Source: Pogona vitticeps
Lineage: Eukaryota > Chordata > Lepidosauria > Squamata > Agamidae
Direction: 5' to 3'
Length of the DNA stretch: 64,000 bases
Assembly (NCBI RefSeq): GCF_051106095.1
Contig: NC_135785.1
Location: forward strand, 96,069,001 to 96,133,000
Each line of letters opens with the position of its first letter. The stretch's first letter is position 1. Below the pieces are notes generated by a model that was given only the letters and a program-made list of their open reading frames with translations, was not told the DNA's origin and searched no databases. A program made the position numbers and the translations under genes. Positions 1 through 9,784 of the stretch are shown here, piece by piece.

Positions 1-242
1 ACCAGATGTGACATGTACACATTCATTGACATTGAGGCTGTTTACTTTCTTCCAGTTGGCTCCATGGTATCTTCATCTATCCAAAGTTGAGTGGATATTT
101 ACCACCATAAGGACAGGCTGTTCATAGCATAATCCCAAAACCACCCACTTCTTCCACTGAGGGATGCTTAAAAGGGCCAGAAGAACAATGGTAGCAATGC
201 CTAAACCTAATTCTTCTTTGTTCTTCTTCAGTTAGTTATTAC

Positions 243-465
243 AAAGCAAAGCGTGCTTATATACCGCCCCATAGCGCTTCAAACACTCTCTGGGTGGTTT
301 ACAAGTTAATTATGCAGGCTACACATTGCCCCTCCCCAGAGAGCTGGGTACTCATTTTACCGACCTCAGAAGGATAGAAGTCTGAGTCAACCTTGATTTG
401 CTACCTGGGATTGAATCCTAGGTCGTGAGCACAGTTTTGGCTGCAGTACAGCGGTTGCGTGCGCA
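243..465 (-). mobile_element. tRNA-derived SINE with L2-like tail
   Basis: Read on the minus strand, it begins with a tRNA-like head: a promoter box A-like part around the 'gcagtac' motif, then a box B-like GATTCAATCC near 413. The body continues through 'gactcaga', 'ggtaaaatgag' and 'gcataatt' and ends in the tail 'gtaaaccacccagagag' ... 'ggcggtatataagc'. The same body and tail occur at 4957-5160 (plus strand) and 61028-61110, so this is a repeated family. The tail resembles the ends of L2-like LINEs. The 5' end is eroded. The family name is inferred. Confidence 0.7.
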
Positions 466-692
466 TGTGCAAATGATTGTATTCTTGTAGCAGTTTTGAA
501 TGCTTAGGTCAGTACTTCACTTTAGAATGTAAGAGTCAGTCTTTCCCTCTCTCCTCCTTTGGTTTCTCTTTTCTTGCTGAAGGTGTCACTGCCAAAACTC
601 ATAACTACTGTCTCTGATTTTCTTATTTCTGTTTTCTAGGCAGGAGGTGGGTGTATAATTTTTCCAGAAATAATTCTGCTGATTCTGAGTAA

Positions 693-1048
693 CTCCTTCC
701 ATGTTAGAACAGTTCACATGTCCCCCTTCCTATTTCACAAATCAGATAAGACTATCTCACAAACAGCATTGGGAAGAATCAGGTCCACATTTGTATGCAC
801 TCATTCAGATATCAGGGGATATGTCAGGGGACAGTGAGCATCCCAAGGAATTAAAGTCTCCTAAACCAGATGAACTGCATCCAAGTGTGTAAAAAGAATT
901 TGTCAATGTAATCCCAGAGCCTCTGTCTATCGTCTTTGAGAATTCTTAAAGAACAAGTGAGGCCTCTGCAGACTGGAAGCATCTTCTGAAAGAGGAAGAA
1001 CAGGACCAGGGTTACCAGTCAGTCAACTTGACACTGAAAAGGATATAA
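693..1048 (+). mobile_element. CR1-type LINE remnant, reverse transcriptase fingers
   Basis: Translation around 845-1035 gives SPKPDELHPSVLKEF, EPLSIVFENSWRTSE, DWKHLLKEEEQ and GYQSVNLTL with one in-frame stop. This matches the start of the CR1 reverse transcriptase, whose usual form is GPDGIHPRVLKEL, EPLSIIF.SW, DWR and NYRPVSLTS. Only this 5' part of the domain remains. It ends abruptly where BovB sequence begins at about 1049. It is inactive. Confidence is good for the LINE class and moderate for the exact CR1 subgroup. Confidence 0.7.
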
Positions 1049-1975
1049 TGTAAACCAAATCCCTTATGAATACACAGTGGAAGTGAAGAACAGATTTAAG
1101 GAACTAGATTTGGTGGACAGAATGCCTGAAGAACTATGGATGGTGGCTCATAACATTGTACAGGTAACGGTAAAGGTTCCCCTTGACAATTTTTGTCCAG
1201 TCGTGTTTGACTCTAGGGGGTGGTGCTCATCCCCGTTTCCAAGCCATAGAGTCAGCGTTTTGTCTGAAGACAATCTTCCGTGGTCACATGGCCAGTGTGA
1301 CTTAGACACGGAATGCTGTAACCTTCCCACTGTAGGTGGTCCCTATTTATCTACTTGCATTTGCATGCTTTCGAACCGCTAGGTTGGCGAGAGCTGGGAC
1401 AAGCGACAAGCACTCACTCCGTTGCGTGGATTCGATCTTACGACTGCTGGTCTTCTTATCCTGCAGCACAGGCTTCTGCGGGTTAGCCCGCAGCACCACC
1501 ACGTCCCTAGTCAACATTGTACAGGAGGCAGCATCAAAAAACATCTCAAAGAAAAGGAAATGCAAGAAACCAAGGTGGCTGTCCAACAAGGCCTTACAAA
1601 TAGCAGAGAAGGGAAACAAAATGCAAGGGAGATAGGGAAAGTTACAGAAAATTGAATGCAGACTTCAAAAAGAATAGCAAGGAGAGACAAGAGGGCCTTC
1701 TTAAATGAATAGTGCAAAGAAATAGAGCAAAATAATAGAAAGGGAAAAACCAGAGATCTGTTCAAGAACATTGGAGATATTAAAATAAACTTTTGTGCAA
1801 AGATGGACATGATAAAGGACAAAAATGGTGGGGGCCTAACAGAAGCAGAAGACATCAAGAAGAGGCGGCAAGAATAGACAGAGGAATTATATCGGAAAGA
1901 TCTGGATGTCCCGGACAACCCCGATAGTGTTGTTGCTGACCTTGAGCCAGACATCTTGGAGAGTGAAATGGATAA
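1049..1975 (+). mobile_element. BovB (RTE) LINE, end of endonuclease and linker
   Basis: The translation NQIPYEYTVEVKNRFKELD followed by LVDRMPEELW is the BovB segment just after the endonuclease domain. After an inserted SINE (1165-1512) the same element resumes with NIVQEAASKNISKKRKCKK, PRWLSNKALQIAEKGNKMQ, then SEAEDIKKR-like and DNPDSVVADLEPDILESEM, the linker that leads into reverse transcriptase. Several stops and frame changes are present. The sequence then meets an inverted BovB reverse-transcriptase piece at about 1976. It is a dead copy. Confidence 0.88.
1165..1512 (-). mobile_element. Sauria-type SINE inserted in BovB
   Basis: The minus strand starts with a tRNA-like head, GGACGTGGTGGCGCTGCGG, with a box B-like GATCGAATCC near 1429-1438. 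It carries the family body (AAGTAGATAAATAGGGACC, GGCTTGGAAACGGGGATGAG, AGTCAAACACGACTGG) and ends in AAGGGGAACCTTTACC. The insertion is flanked by a perfect 13-bp duplication of BovB sequence, AACATTGTACAGG, at 1152-1164 and 1513-1525. It is close to full length for the family copies seen in this window (about 325-350 bp). Confidence 0.92.
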
Positions 1976-2437
1976 GGTGGTCAGGCACTTCCCATTTCTT
2001 TAAGAACTTGCCATAGTTTGCTGTGGTCCACACAGTCAATGGCTTTTGTGTAGTCAATGAAGCAGAAGTACTGCAGATTTTTTTTCTGAAACTCTTTGGC
2101 TTTCTCCATAATCCAGCGCATGTTAGCAATTTGGTCTCTAGTTCCTCTGCCAATTTGAAATCCAGCTTGTACTTCTGGGAGTTCTCGGTCCACATACTGA
2201 TGAAGCCTGCCTTGTAGGATTTTGACCATAACCTTGCTAGTGTGTGAAATTGGTGCAATTGTATGGTAGTTGGACCATTCTTTGGCACTGCCCTTCTTTG
2301 GGATTGGGATGTAGACTGATCTTTTCCAATCCTCTGGCCAATGCTGAGTTCAACTGGAATGCTATCACCTTCATTGGCCTTGTTGTCAGCCATGCTTTTA
2401 AAGGCCTACTTGACTTCACTCTCCAGGATGTCTGGCC
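1976..2437 (-). mobile_element. BovB LINE, inverted reverse transcriptase piece
   Basis: The minus-strand translation runs PDILESEV, ADNKANEGDSIPVELS, then LQGRLHQYVDRELPEVQAGF, GRGTRDQIANMRWIMEKAKE and FCFIDYTKAIDCVDHSKLW, the fingers and first palm motif of BovB reverse transcriptase. The order matches what should follow the plus-strand linker at 1513-1975, but the piece is inverted. The PDILESE motif is present at both junctions. Frame changes split it into three overlapping short frames. Confidence 0.88.
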
Positions 2438-2630
2438 CCTTCATGGATTGCTGCCTTGTTGTGGTGAAGGGGCTTGGGTAATTCAGAGAAGCTATGGGCT
2501 ATGCCGTGCAGGGACACCCAAGATGGACAGGTCATAGGGGAGAGTTCTGACTAAATGTGATCCACCTGGAGTAGAACTGGCAGGCCACTTCAGTATCTTT
2601 GCCAAGAAATCTCCATGGACAGAAACTGTT
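2438..2630 (+). mobile_element. BovB LINE, 5' region fragment
   Basis: The plus strand reads GGATTGCTGCCTTGTTGTGG, GAAGGGGCTTGGGTAATTCA, GCTATGGGCTATGCCGTGCA and GGACACCCAAGATGGACAGG. This is the non-coding 5' part typical of BovB copies. The same sequence occurs on the other strand at about 15250-15412 as the 5' end of the second BovB copy. Here it lies downstream of the inverted reverse-transcriptase piece, so the BovB parts are out of order. Confidence 0.8.
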
Positions 2631-2897
2631 TATATTTCCCTTACTATTATTAATATTTTTTCAATGTTTTATTTATTTAAGATATACATACACACACACA
2701 AATACACATACAGAGATGCTTAATTATTAAAATTATTCCTTCCTTCTCTTTAAGGACACCTATAATGTGCCCAGGCCTGGCCCAGCTAGGCCCTAGCAGC
2801 TATACCTTGCGGACCTTATTCCCTTCTTGTTTTTCTTTTTTTAAAATATACATATGAAATGAATAAAAATAATTCTCCCTTTCTCCAAATTAGCTCC

Positions 2898-2898
<1 letters not shown>

Positions 2899-2991
<93 letters not shown>
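2899..2991. repeat. (TG)n microsatellite, about 46 units
   Basis: An uninterrupted TG dinucleotide run. It abuts the truncated SINE at 2992 and replaces the 3' half expected for that SINE. Confidence 0.98.
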
Positions 2992-2992
<1 letters not shown>

Positions 2993-3117
2993 GGCGAGGA
3001 GCTGGGACAAAGCGACGGGAGCTCACTCCATTGCGTGGATTCGATCTTACGACTGCTGGTCTTCTGACCCTGCAGCACACGCTTCTGCGGTTTAGCCTAC
3101 AGTGCCACCACGTCCCA
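2992..3117 (-). mobile_element. Sauria-type SINE, 5' half only
   Basis: On the minus strand it runs from GGGACGTGGTGGCACTGTAG through the box B region GATCGAATCC to GTCCCAGCTCCTCGCCAA. It then stops at the TG microsatellite. The 3' half with the BovB-like tail is missing. Confidence 0.85.
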
Positions 3118-3165
3118 CGTAGTATATTAGGTAGTATATTAGGTTTCACGTAGTATATTAGGTAG
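3118..3165. repeat. Short tandem repeat, unit TAGTATATTAGGT
   Basis: Three copies of TAGTATATTAGGT or close variants, separated by small insertions. Confidence 0.8.
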
Positions 3166-3309
3166 GCTAATAACCAGACTTTGGATAAGTCATCTCCTTA
3201 TGTAATGCAGAAGCAGCAAGAGTCTGCTGAGGCAAAAGATGGATTTTCTTGTTAAAGAAAGCTTTCTCTTTAGGTGCCATTAAATAGATAAAGAGAACAA
3301 ACCTATCCA

Positions 3310-3597
3310 TTTTGAAAGAAATCAACCCTGAGTGCTCACTGGGAGGACAGATCATGAAGCTGAAGCTCCAATACTTTGGCCATCTGATGAGAAGAGAAGA
3401 CTCCCTGGAAAAGACCCTGTTGTTGGGAAAGTGTGAAGGCAAGAGGAAAAGGGGATGACAGAGGATGAGATGGTTGGACAGTGTCATTGAAGTGACCAAC
3501 AAGAATTTGACCAAACTTCAGTAGGCAATGGAATAAAGGAGGGCCTGGCGTGCTCCAGTCACGAAGAGTAGGACACGACTAAACAACAAACAACAAG
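3310..3597 (+). mobile_element. BovB LINE, 3' end
   Basis: The translation includes LKLQYFGHLMRREDSLEKTL, LLGKCEGKRKRG and RWLDSVIEVT, the C-terminal part of BovB ORF2. It is followed by the typical BovB end 'gagtaggacacgact' and a CAA-rich tail (AAACAACAAACAACAA). With the pieces at 1049-2630 it forms a scattered set of BovB parts. Whether all come from one insertion is uncertain. Confidence 0.85.
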
Positions 3598-4730
3598 GCA
3601 CAGGAAATGAGTTTATGACAAAAGCATTATTGGCACAAGTAATTAACTGTAAAGATATCGATTGTATACCTGGCTTCAAAGGATAGTCTCACAGTTTATA
3701 GGCTTCTCTATGGGGTGTGAAGGTGTAGGCCAGGCAACAGGAATTTTGTTCTTAGAATCGGTTGTTGGAGTAGTTTTAAGAGTTTAAAGCTGCATTTGTT
3801 TAATTCCTAGAGTCTGTATCTGGTTCTGGTTTATTGTCTAGTCCATACACAAGATAGTAGGGATAACTGTTTATTATTATATGTAATTAATATTTAATTG
3901 ATATTTAATCCTTTTGCCATGTTCTAGAACTAAGATACGTATCTTATCCCTGTCATCTCTCTTTCCAGTCTTGTTTTATATGATTTTTCCCCATACAAAA
4001 GTCACTTTCAGATAATTTACAGAGTGCACTAGGAAACAGGTTTTTGTATATTACCTGATTTCAATTTTTCAAAATGCAAAACAAGAAAGAAGGTGTGATC
4101 CTTGCATTTTTGATGGGCCATGATTGCTAGGAGTTCAATTATTAGGTCATATCAGAGGTAGCAAAATTGACAGACATTTCTCTAACTGAAGGGTTTCAAG
4201 AAATACATTAAAGAAGCACTGCTTATGTAACATAGAACAAAATAAATATAGCAGAAAATAAAGAAGTCCCCAAAGGTAATTATTTTGATGACATGCCAGT
4301 TACCACATTTGGATGAGGGCTAATATGTTATCTTTCCAGCTGACACTAATCTATCAATGACATACTTTTAAGATCCAGAACCACTTTTAAGTAGCATCTT
4401 GAAAAGGAATGGGACATTATTTAATATGTTGTAGCTTGCACCAAACTGATTGTTGTTTAAAAGAATAATCATCCAAATTGATTTACACTCCCAAATTACA
4501 ATGGCCTTCTCATGGGTGGGTGCAATTCCAGGAGTCATTGTGTGTAATGGGTGTGAGGGAGGTTGACTGCTTCTGTAGCAAACCAACAATTATGAGGAAA
4601 AAATAATGCCACATCTGTCATTACCTCATGAAATTTACAAATCTCTTCCCATGCCATCATTGCAAGAAAGATATTACTCCTTTCCTCTGCACCACAATTC
4701 AAGCTACTTGTGTGTAATAGCTCTTATTGA
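3598..4730. other. Unannotated intergenic stretch
   Basis: A/T-rich sequence with short, unconvincing reading frames. I recognise no repeat, exon or RNA gene here. Confidence 0.5.
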
Positions 4731-4940
4731 TTGGATAACTCAGTGAGTTGAGTAGCTGGCTGCAGTGTTGGGAGTTTGATTCTCCACTTTGCCAGCTTGT
4801 GTTGCCTTGGGCAAGTTGCACAATCTCATAGCGCCCCAAAAGAAGGAAGTGGGAATCTACTCCTGACATCCTCTACCTAGAAAACCCTCCAAAAGGCCCC
4901 ATAAGTCAAAACTGACTTGACAGCACATAATCATTATTAT
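4731..4940 (+). mobile_element. tRNA-derived SINE with RTE-like tail
   Basis: A tRNA-like head reads GAGTTGAGTAGCTGGCTGCA with a box B-like GGGAGTTTGATTCTC. The body contains GTTGCCTTGGGCAAGTTGCA. The tail is CCATAAGTCAAAACTGACTT then GACAGCACATAATCATTATT. The tail motif recurs at 26160-26195 and, inverted, at 44040-44090. It is diverged, so probably old. Confidence 0.72.
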
Positions 4941-4956
4941 AACATATAATGCCTAA

Positions 4957-5160
4957 AGAGCCTTGTGGTGCAGTGGTTAATCTGCAGTACTGCAGTTAAA
5001 ACTCTACTCGCAATCTGAATTCAATCGGCTCAAGTAGCCGGCTCAAGCTTGACTCAGCCTCCCATCCTCTTCAGGAGAGTAAATGGAATATCCAGGTCAC
5101 AGGGGGGCAGGGTGGAATGTGTAACCATGATTGAATTGTAAACCACCCAGAAAATGCTTT
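4957..5160 (+). mobile_element. tRNA-derived SINE with L2-like tail
   Basis: Plus-strand copy of the family at 243-465. The head is GAGCCTTGTGGTGCAGTGGT, with GCAGTACTGCAGTTAAAACT and a degraded box B (GAATTCAATCGG). The body has GGCTCAAGCTTGACTCAGCC and the tail is TGAATTGTAAACCACCCAGA. A CATT/ATTT microsatellite follows directly, the usual place for an A/T-rich SINE tail to expand. Confidence 0.78.
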
Positions 5161-5164
5161 AAGC

Positions 5165-5206
5165 ATTCATTCATTCATTCATTCATTCATTCATTCATTC
5201 ATTCAT

Positions 5207-5257
<51 letters not shown>

Positions 5258-5280
5258 TCTATTTATCTATTTATCTATTT
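5165..5280. repeat. Compound microsatellite (CATT)n(ATTT)n(ATCT)n
   Basis: Tetranucleotide array that changes unit from CATT to ATTT and then includes ATCT. It lies between the tail of one SINE and the tail of an inverted L2-like LINE, and probably grew from both poly-tetranucleotide ends. Confidence 0.97.
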
Positions 5281-5735
5281 GATTTTTACCCCGCCCCTCT
5301 AGACAACGTCTACTCGGAGCGGTTTACATCAGTTAAAACAAGTTAAAAACATATAAAATGCATTTATACTAATTAGTTCTAAGCAATAGATTTCCAAGAT
5401 GTTGATATACAAAAGAAAGAAAGAAAAAAAAAGATAGAGAAAAAGAAAAAGAAAATCACTTAATTGACTGGGGGATAGGCCTGTTTAAACAACCAAGTTT
5501 TTAATTGGCTTTTGAAAACACCCAGCAAGGGTGCCAGCCGGCTTTCAGTGGGGAGTGTGTTCTACAGCCGAGGGGCGACCGCCGAGAAGGCCCCGTTTCT
5601 AGTTTTCTCCTTCCAGGCCTCTCTTGGCGTCAGGCCCCTCAGCCGTCCCTGCTGGCTATGTCGGGTGATTCGGGTAGATCTGGGTGGGAGGAGGCGATCT
5701 GCCAAATATTGAGGTCCCAAACCTCAAATTTATAG
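5281..5735 (-). mobile_element. L2-like LINE, 3' end (copy A)
   Basis: Minus-strand remnant of the C-terminal part of an L2-like ORF2 plus 3' UTR. It shares 'gccgagaaggccc', 'cttggcgtcaggcccctcag' and 'gggtagatctgggtgggagg' with the other L2-like copies at 32.3, 48.6 and 57.6 kb. The 3' end (low coordinate) reads CCGCTCCGAGTAGACGTTGT then GAGGGGCGGGGTAAAAATC. It has no reverse transcriptase and is 5'-truncated, as is usual for LINE copies. Confidence 0.82.
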
Positions 5736-5885
5736 TTATTATGAGTTGGGTTTCTTTCGTTTGCTATTTTAATTTGATGGGTATTATTGAATTTTATTAT
5801 TGAATCTTATTTATGTCCACAGTGTGATATTGTATACCATCCACAGTAGTGGTCTGTCTACTAAAAGGGCAGAGGTAAATATATA

Positions 5886-6331
5886 CAGTGGTGCCTTGCT
5901 AGACGATTACCTCACAAAACGGTTAATTTGCAAGATGATGGGTTTTTGCTATAGCTATAGTGCTTCACAAAATGGTTTTCCCTATGGGTGATTTTCGCTA
6001 AACAATATTTTGGTCCATGCTTCGTAAGACTTTTTTTTCCGGGACTGTTTTTCGCAAGACAACAATTTTGACAGCTGAGGCCTCACTTCGCAAAACAGTT
6101 TTTTTTCAAGGGACCGTTTTTCGCAAGACAATGATTTTGACAGCTGGGTCTGTGTTTCACAAAATGATTTCTCTATGGGCAATTTTCGCAAGATGACGAT
6201 TTTCCCCCCGTTGGAACACATTAAATGGATTTCAGTGCATTCCAATGGGGAACCGCATTTTGCAAGACGTTGTTTTCACAAGACAGCAATTTTTGCAGAA
6301 CGAATTAACATCATCTTGAGAGGCACCTCTG
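5886..6331. mobile_element. Non-autonomous Tc1/mariner (Tigger-type) element
   Basis: The ends are inverted repeats: CAGTGGTGCCTTGCTAGACG at the left and the complement of CAGAGGTGCCTCTCAAGATG at the right, flanked by TA dinucleotides (5884-5885 and 6332-6333). The interior holds repeated 'tttcgcaagaca' and 'ttttgacagctg' modules. There is no transposase. It belongs with the similar copies at 28945 and 54986. Confidence 0.85.
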
Positions 6332-6333
6332 TA

Positions 6334-8637
6334 TATACTTTGCTTTATATTATAACAGTCCTTAGAGAGCTATGGCAGCACTTTGGGAAGTAGACATGGT
6401 AAAAAAAAGCAATTCAGATTTCTTCCTTTGAAGTAGAGTTGAAAATGATGACTTTCTTTTTCCTGGGCCACTTGTAGCATCATTTACAAAGAGGAAACCC
6501 TGCTGAATGGCTGCTTCTCATTCTATCTCTGTCACTGCTTCATGTGGCGGCAAGAATTTTTTTTTTAATGCTTACAAAAGGGCTAATGGCAGCCCTTTAC
6601 CACCTCATATCTATCAGTTCAGTTGCCCCTGAAAGATTCTAGACATTCTGCAAGACTCTTTAAGATCACAGAAACCTGCAGGGGTCATTTTCACCACACT
6701 CCTCTTCTGACACTTACAAAAATAACTGGGCTCATCACAATTTCCTTCTGCAAAATATTTATTAAAAATAATGATGCCTCATCTTTCCATCTGTCAGGCA
6801 TCCAGGAGGCAGCAATGTTCTTATCACATCTCTCCAGTGCTGTTTCCCCCACAAAGCATTTATGTTGCTATCAGAGCCTCCAGTACATTTCACTTGATAA
6901 GCTGACTCAGCATATAAAATGGCTGGTTTTTAATTCCAAATGCTTGCTCGGTTGACACACACACACAAACAAAAATACTGAGAGAACCTTCACAATTCTG
7001 TATATAAGGGGGTGAATCTGGAACTTCACAGCACTAGATCATGAAAAATTCTACTGGTTCACCGATAAAGCTGTTTCTTACTCTGTTTGCAATGTTTCTT
7101 AAGTATAACATGTTCTAATCATTTGTTTGTTATGTATCATTTAAATTAAATAGCAAAGACCCAGCTTGCTGACATGTCAAGCCAAGAAAATCTATGTGGT
7201 GATCTTCTTCTCTTTCTGTACTGTTGGCATAAAATGTCTTCTTATAAATGACAGGTCATTGCAAACAGCATAACTGGCAGTTACCTTCTTTCTCAGACGC
7301 ATTTCTTTATTAAGATGGATTCATGCTATGACCTTGTTGGCCAGTACTTTTCATGGTTTATTAGCTCTAATGAACAGAAGGAAAAGCCCATTATTGGTGA
7401 TGAAAATCAGAAGCATTTAAGAGATCCAAAAATGCTTCAGTAAGATTAATAACATTTCTCAGAGAATTTTTTGCATCCCTTGTTTCAGATAATCTTCCCC
7501 ATCTTTAGTTTAGGCCCTCCAACCGATTTCACATTCTGCTCCCTAGGCTACTGGATCCCATCCAGGAAAGGCATGCTGATCAAGTTTCATGACACAAGTA
7601 GACAGTCCTGTAATACCTCCTTGGATGGCTTATTTCACATTGCTTTCCTGGGCCATTTGTTTATGAAATGCAGTTTGACTTATGGCGAGTCAAGGCTGTG
7701 AAATTCTGTATATTTTTCTTGGGACAGATTCCTTCTCATCTGAATTTTTATTCTCCAGTCTTCCCAAATAATTAAATTTGAGAGTGTTCTTTTAAAATGA
7801 TGCTTAATTTTAACATTTAAATTTAACATTAAATTTAACATAAATTGATTGAAAAGTTGCTTACTGTTGAAAAGTAGTATAAGGGAGGGAGGGCTGCAGA
7901 TTCAGGAACAAATTATTTTCCCCCATTTCTGACAAAACCAGTCAGATATTAGAAAAAAGTGGCAACATTTTACAGAAACCTATCCTATGAGAAACAGTAA
8001 TGGAAGTTACAAGTAAGTAGTATGAATATATACATGAGACAGTGGGCCTCTCCAGACTTGCTTTTGAGTACATGGTGGGTTGGGTTACAAAAGGTTTTTA
8101 TAAGGTGGTGAGGAAGGAGTGATGTGATGTTTGGTGTACATCTCCTGTCCAAACAGCAAACAACCTCTTGCAGCCCAATCAGTTGTCAATTAAGTGCTTC
8201 ACCTGATTGTCTGCAGAGAGTCAAGGTAAATGATTTTTACATTTTTTTTTGCTCCTCTCTCTGTCAGTGCCATTTCATTTTCTCCTCCCTACTTCCTTTT
8301 CCACATTCTCCCCCAACACTTTCTCTCTCTCTCTCCCTCAAGATCCAGTTGGAAGCTGAGGCTGCTGGAGGCTGGTATCTCCTGACTAAATAGGCTAAAC
8401 AACAAGCATGGCAAAAAGAATGCATGTTCTACCACTTGGCCACAAAGGTGTGACAGCTCTTAAAGGGGAAGGATGGATCATTCTAAGTAGAAACACTTAC
8501 AGAAAAGGTCTTCTTTTCCAATTCAAATCATGCCATCAGCGATCCATATATCATATCGTATCTACATGCCAGTGTAGACATTACAGCACAAACACAGCAT
8601 CTAGAGTCAACACACGTATCTCAAAGGCACAATAGGT
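6334..8637. other. Unannotated intergenic stretch
   Basis: No recognisable repeat or gene over 2.3 kb, apart from a short CT run near 8323-8339. The part from about 6660 to 6955 has the base texture of conserved non-coding DNA (see findings). The reading frames here are short and lack any known motif. Confidence 0.5.
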
Positions 8638-8645
8638 CTAATTGT

Positions 8646-9063
8646 TAGAGATGGGGATGAATTAGTTTGGCCTACTTTGTCTAAATACATATGTGTGGCA
8701 CCCATCTTTCCCCCACCTTCTGCTGGCTGACCTACTCACAGTTCACCATACACCGCCCATGTCCTCCTCCTCCTCTGTTGGCTGTCAAGTCCAGGCAGGA
8801 ACTCAGGCTTCCTTTTCCCACCTCCTCTGGCCTCCCACAGCCAGATGAGGAAGTGGGATGGGGATTCTGGCTGCACAGCCTTTGAGCGGTCAGCTGCCAG
8901 AGGAGGTGGGGAAGGGAAACCTGAGCTCCTGCCCAGACTCAATAGCCACTGGAGGAGGAGGAGGACCCGGGCAGCAGTCAATGGACTGAGTTGGGCAGCT
9001 GGCCAGGGGTACAACAGGTGCCACATGTATGAATTTGCATGAAGCACTTTGTGCCCACCTCTA
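8646..9063. mobile_element. hAT-like foldback (MITE)
   Basis: Long imperfect inverted arms (roughly 8690-8836 against 8898-9030) surround a spacer of about 60 bp. The outer ends are TAGAGATGGG and the complement of TAGAGGTGGG, a terminus common in hAT-type MITEs of reptiles. Candidate 8-bp flanks are CTAATTGT and CTAGCGGT, 5 of 8 identical. Arm identity is high around 'ccacctcctctggc'. It has no coding capacity. Confidence 0.68.
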
Positions 9064-9326
9064 CTAGCGGTTGTATGAAGGGTTACAGTGTGGGAAATCA
9101 TTTTGCTGCTTTTACTGGAAATAGATTTTTTAGCATCTTCTCCATGTTTGACATAATAATTTAAAGTAGCATTTTTTTTTCATTGTAAAAAGAATACTGA
9201 GGGGTGCAAGAAAGCATTTCTAGTGGTGTGAGTTGTAACTATAATTTTTTAAACTTCTAGACTTATAATACAAAATTTAAAGTTGTCTTTATATAAATTT
9301 GACTCAACAGTTGATGCAAGTACGTA

Positions 9327-9588
9327 CCGTGTTTCCCCAAAAATGAGACAGGGTTTTATATTATTTTTTGCTCCAAAAATGCATTAGGGCTTATTTTCAG
9401 GAGATGTTTTAATTTTTTTCATGTACAACAATCTACATTTATTCAAATACAGTCATGTCATCTTCTTCTAGTTGCTACACAATGGTGGAGGGCGGGGTTT
9501 CACTTCACTGGGGCTTATTTTGGGGGTAGGGCTTATATTACGAGCATCCTGAAAAATCATACTACGGCTTATTTTCAAGGAAATAGGG
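9327..9588. mobile_element. Non-autonomous TA-flanked DNA element
   Basis: The left end is CCGTGTTTCCCCAAAAATGA and the right end is the complement of CCCTATTTCCTTGAAAATAA, each next to TA. Inside are direct and inverted copies of 'gggcttattttc'. The layout fits a Tc1/mariner-type MITE. The element is common in reptile genomes as I recall it, with no transposase here. Confidence 0.75.
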
Positions 9589-9784
9589 TATCCCGGCATC
9601 CAAGTGCCAATTAGGATACAAAAATTCCTCTCCGGCCCCAAAAAGCGACCAGGAAAACTCACACTAGTACATAGGGTGGGCGGGTGGGTTGCCAGCGAGG
9701 AAGAGGCTGAAGGGAGGGGAAATTGTTCCCTAAATAGTGCACTCACTCCTCCCTACCCTTCCGGGTAACGTTCACGAGACTTAG

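Noticed and set aside
1165-1512. A tRNA gene
   Set aside because: The box A and box B-like motifs belong to the tRNA-derived head of a SINE; no cloverleaf with a proper acceptor stem is seen. The same applies to the other SINE heads.
1347-1954. Minus-strand frames of 90-147 codons
   Set aside because: They run across the SINE and the antisense strand of BovB and have no motif of their own.
2816-3153. Several open frames rich in His-Thr or Cys-Val repeats
   Set aside because: They are translations of the TG/CA microsatellite in different frames.
8736-9101. 121-codon minus-strand frame
   Set aside because: Falls within the arms of the foldback element; its composition reflects GC-rich repeats.
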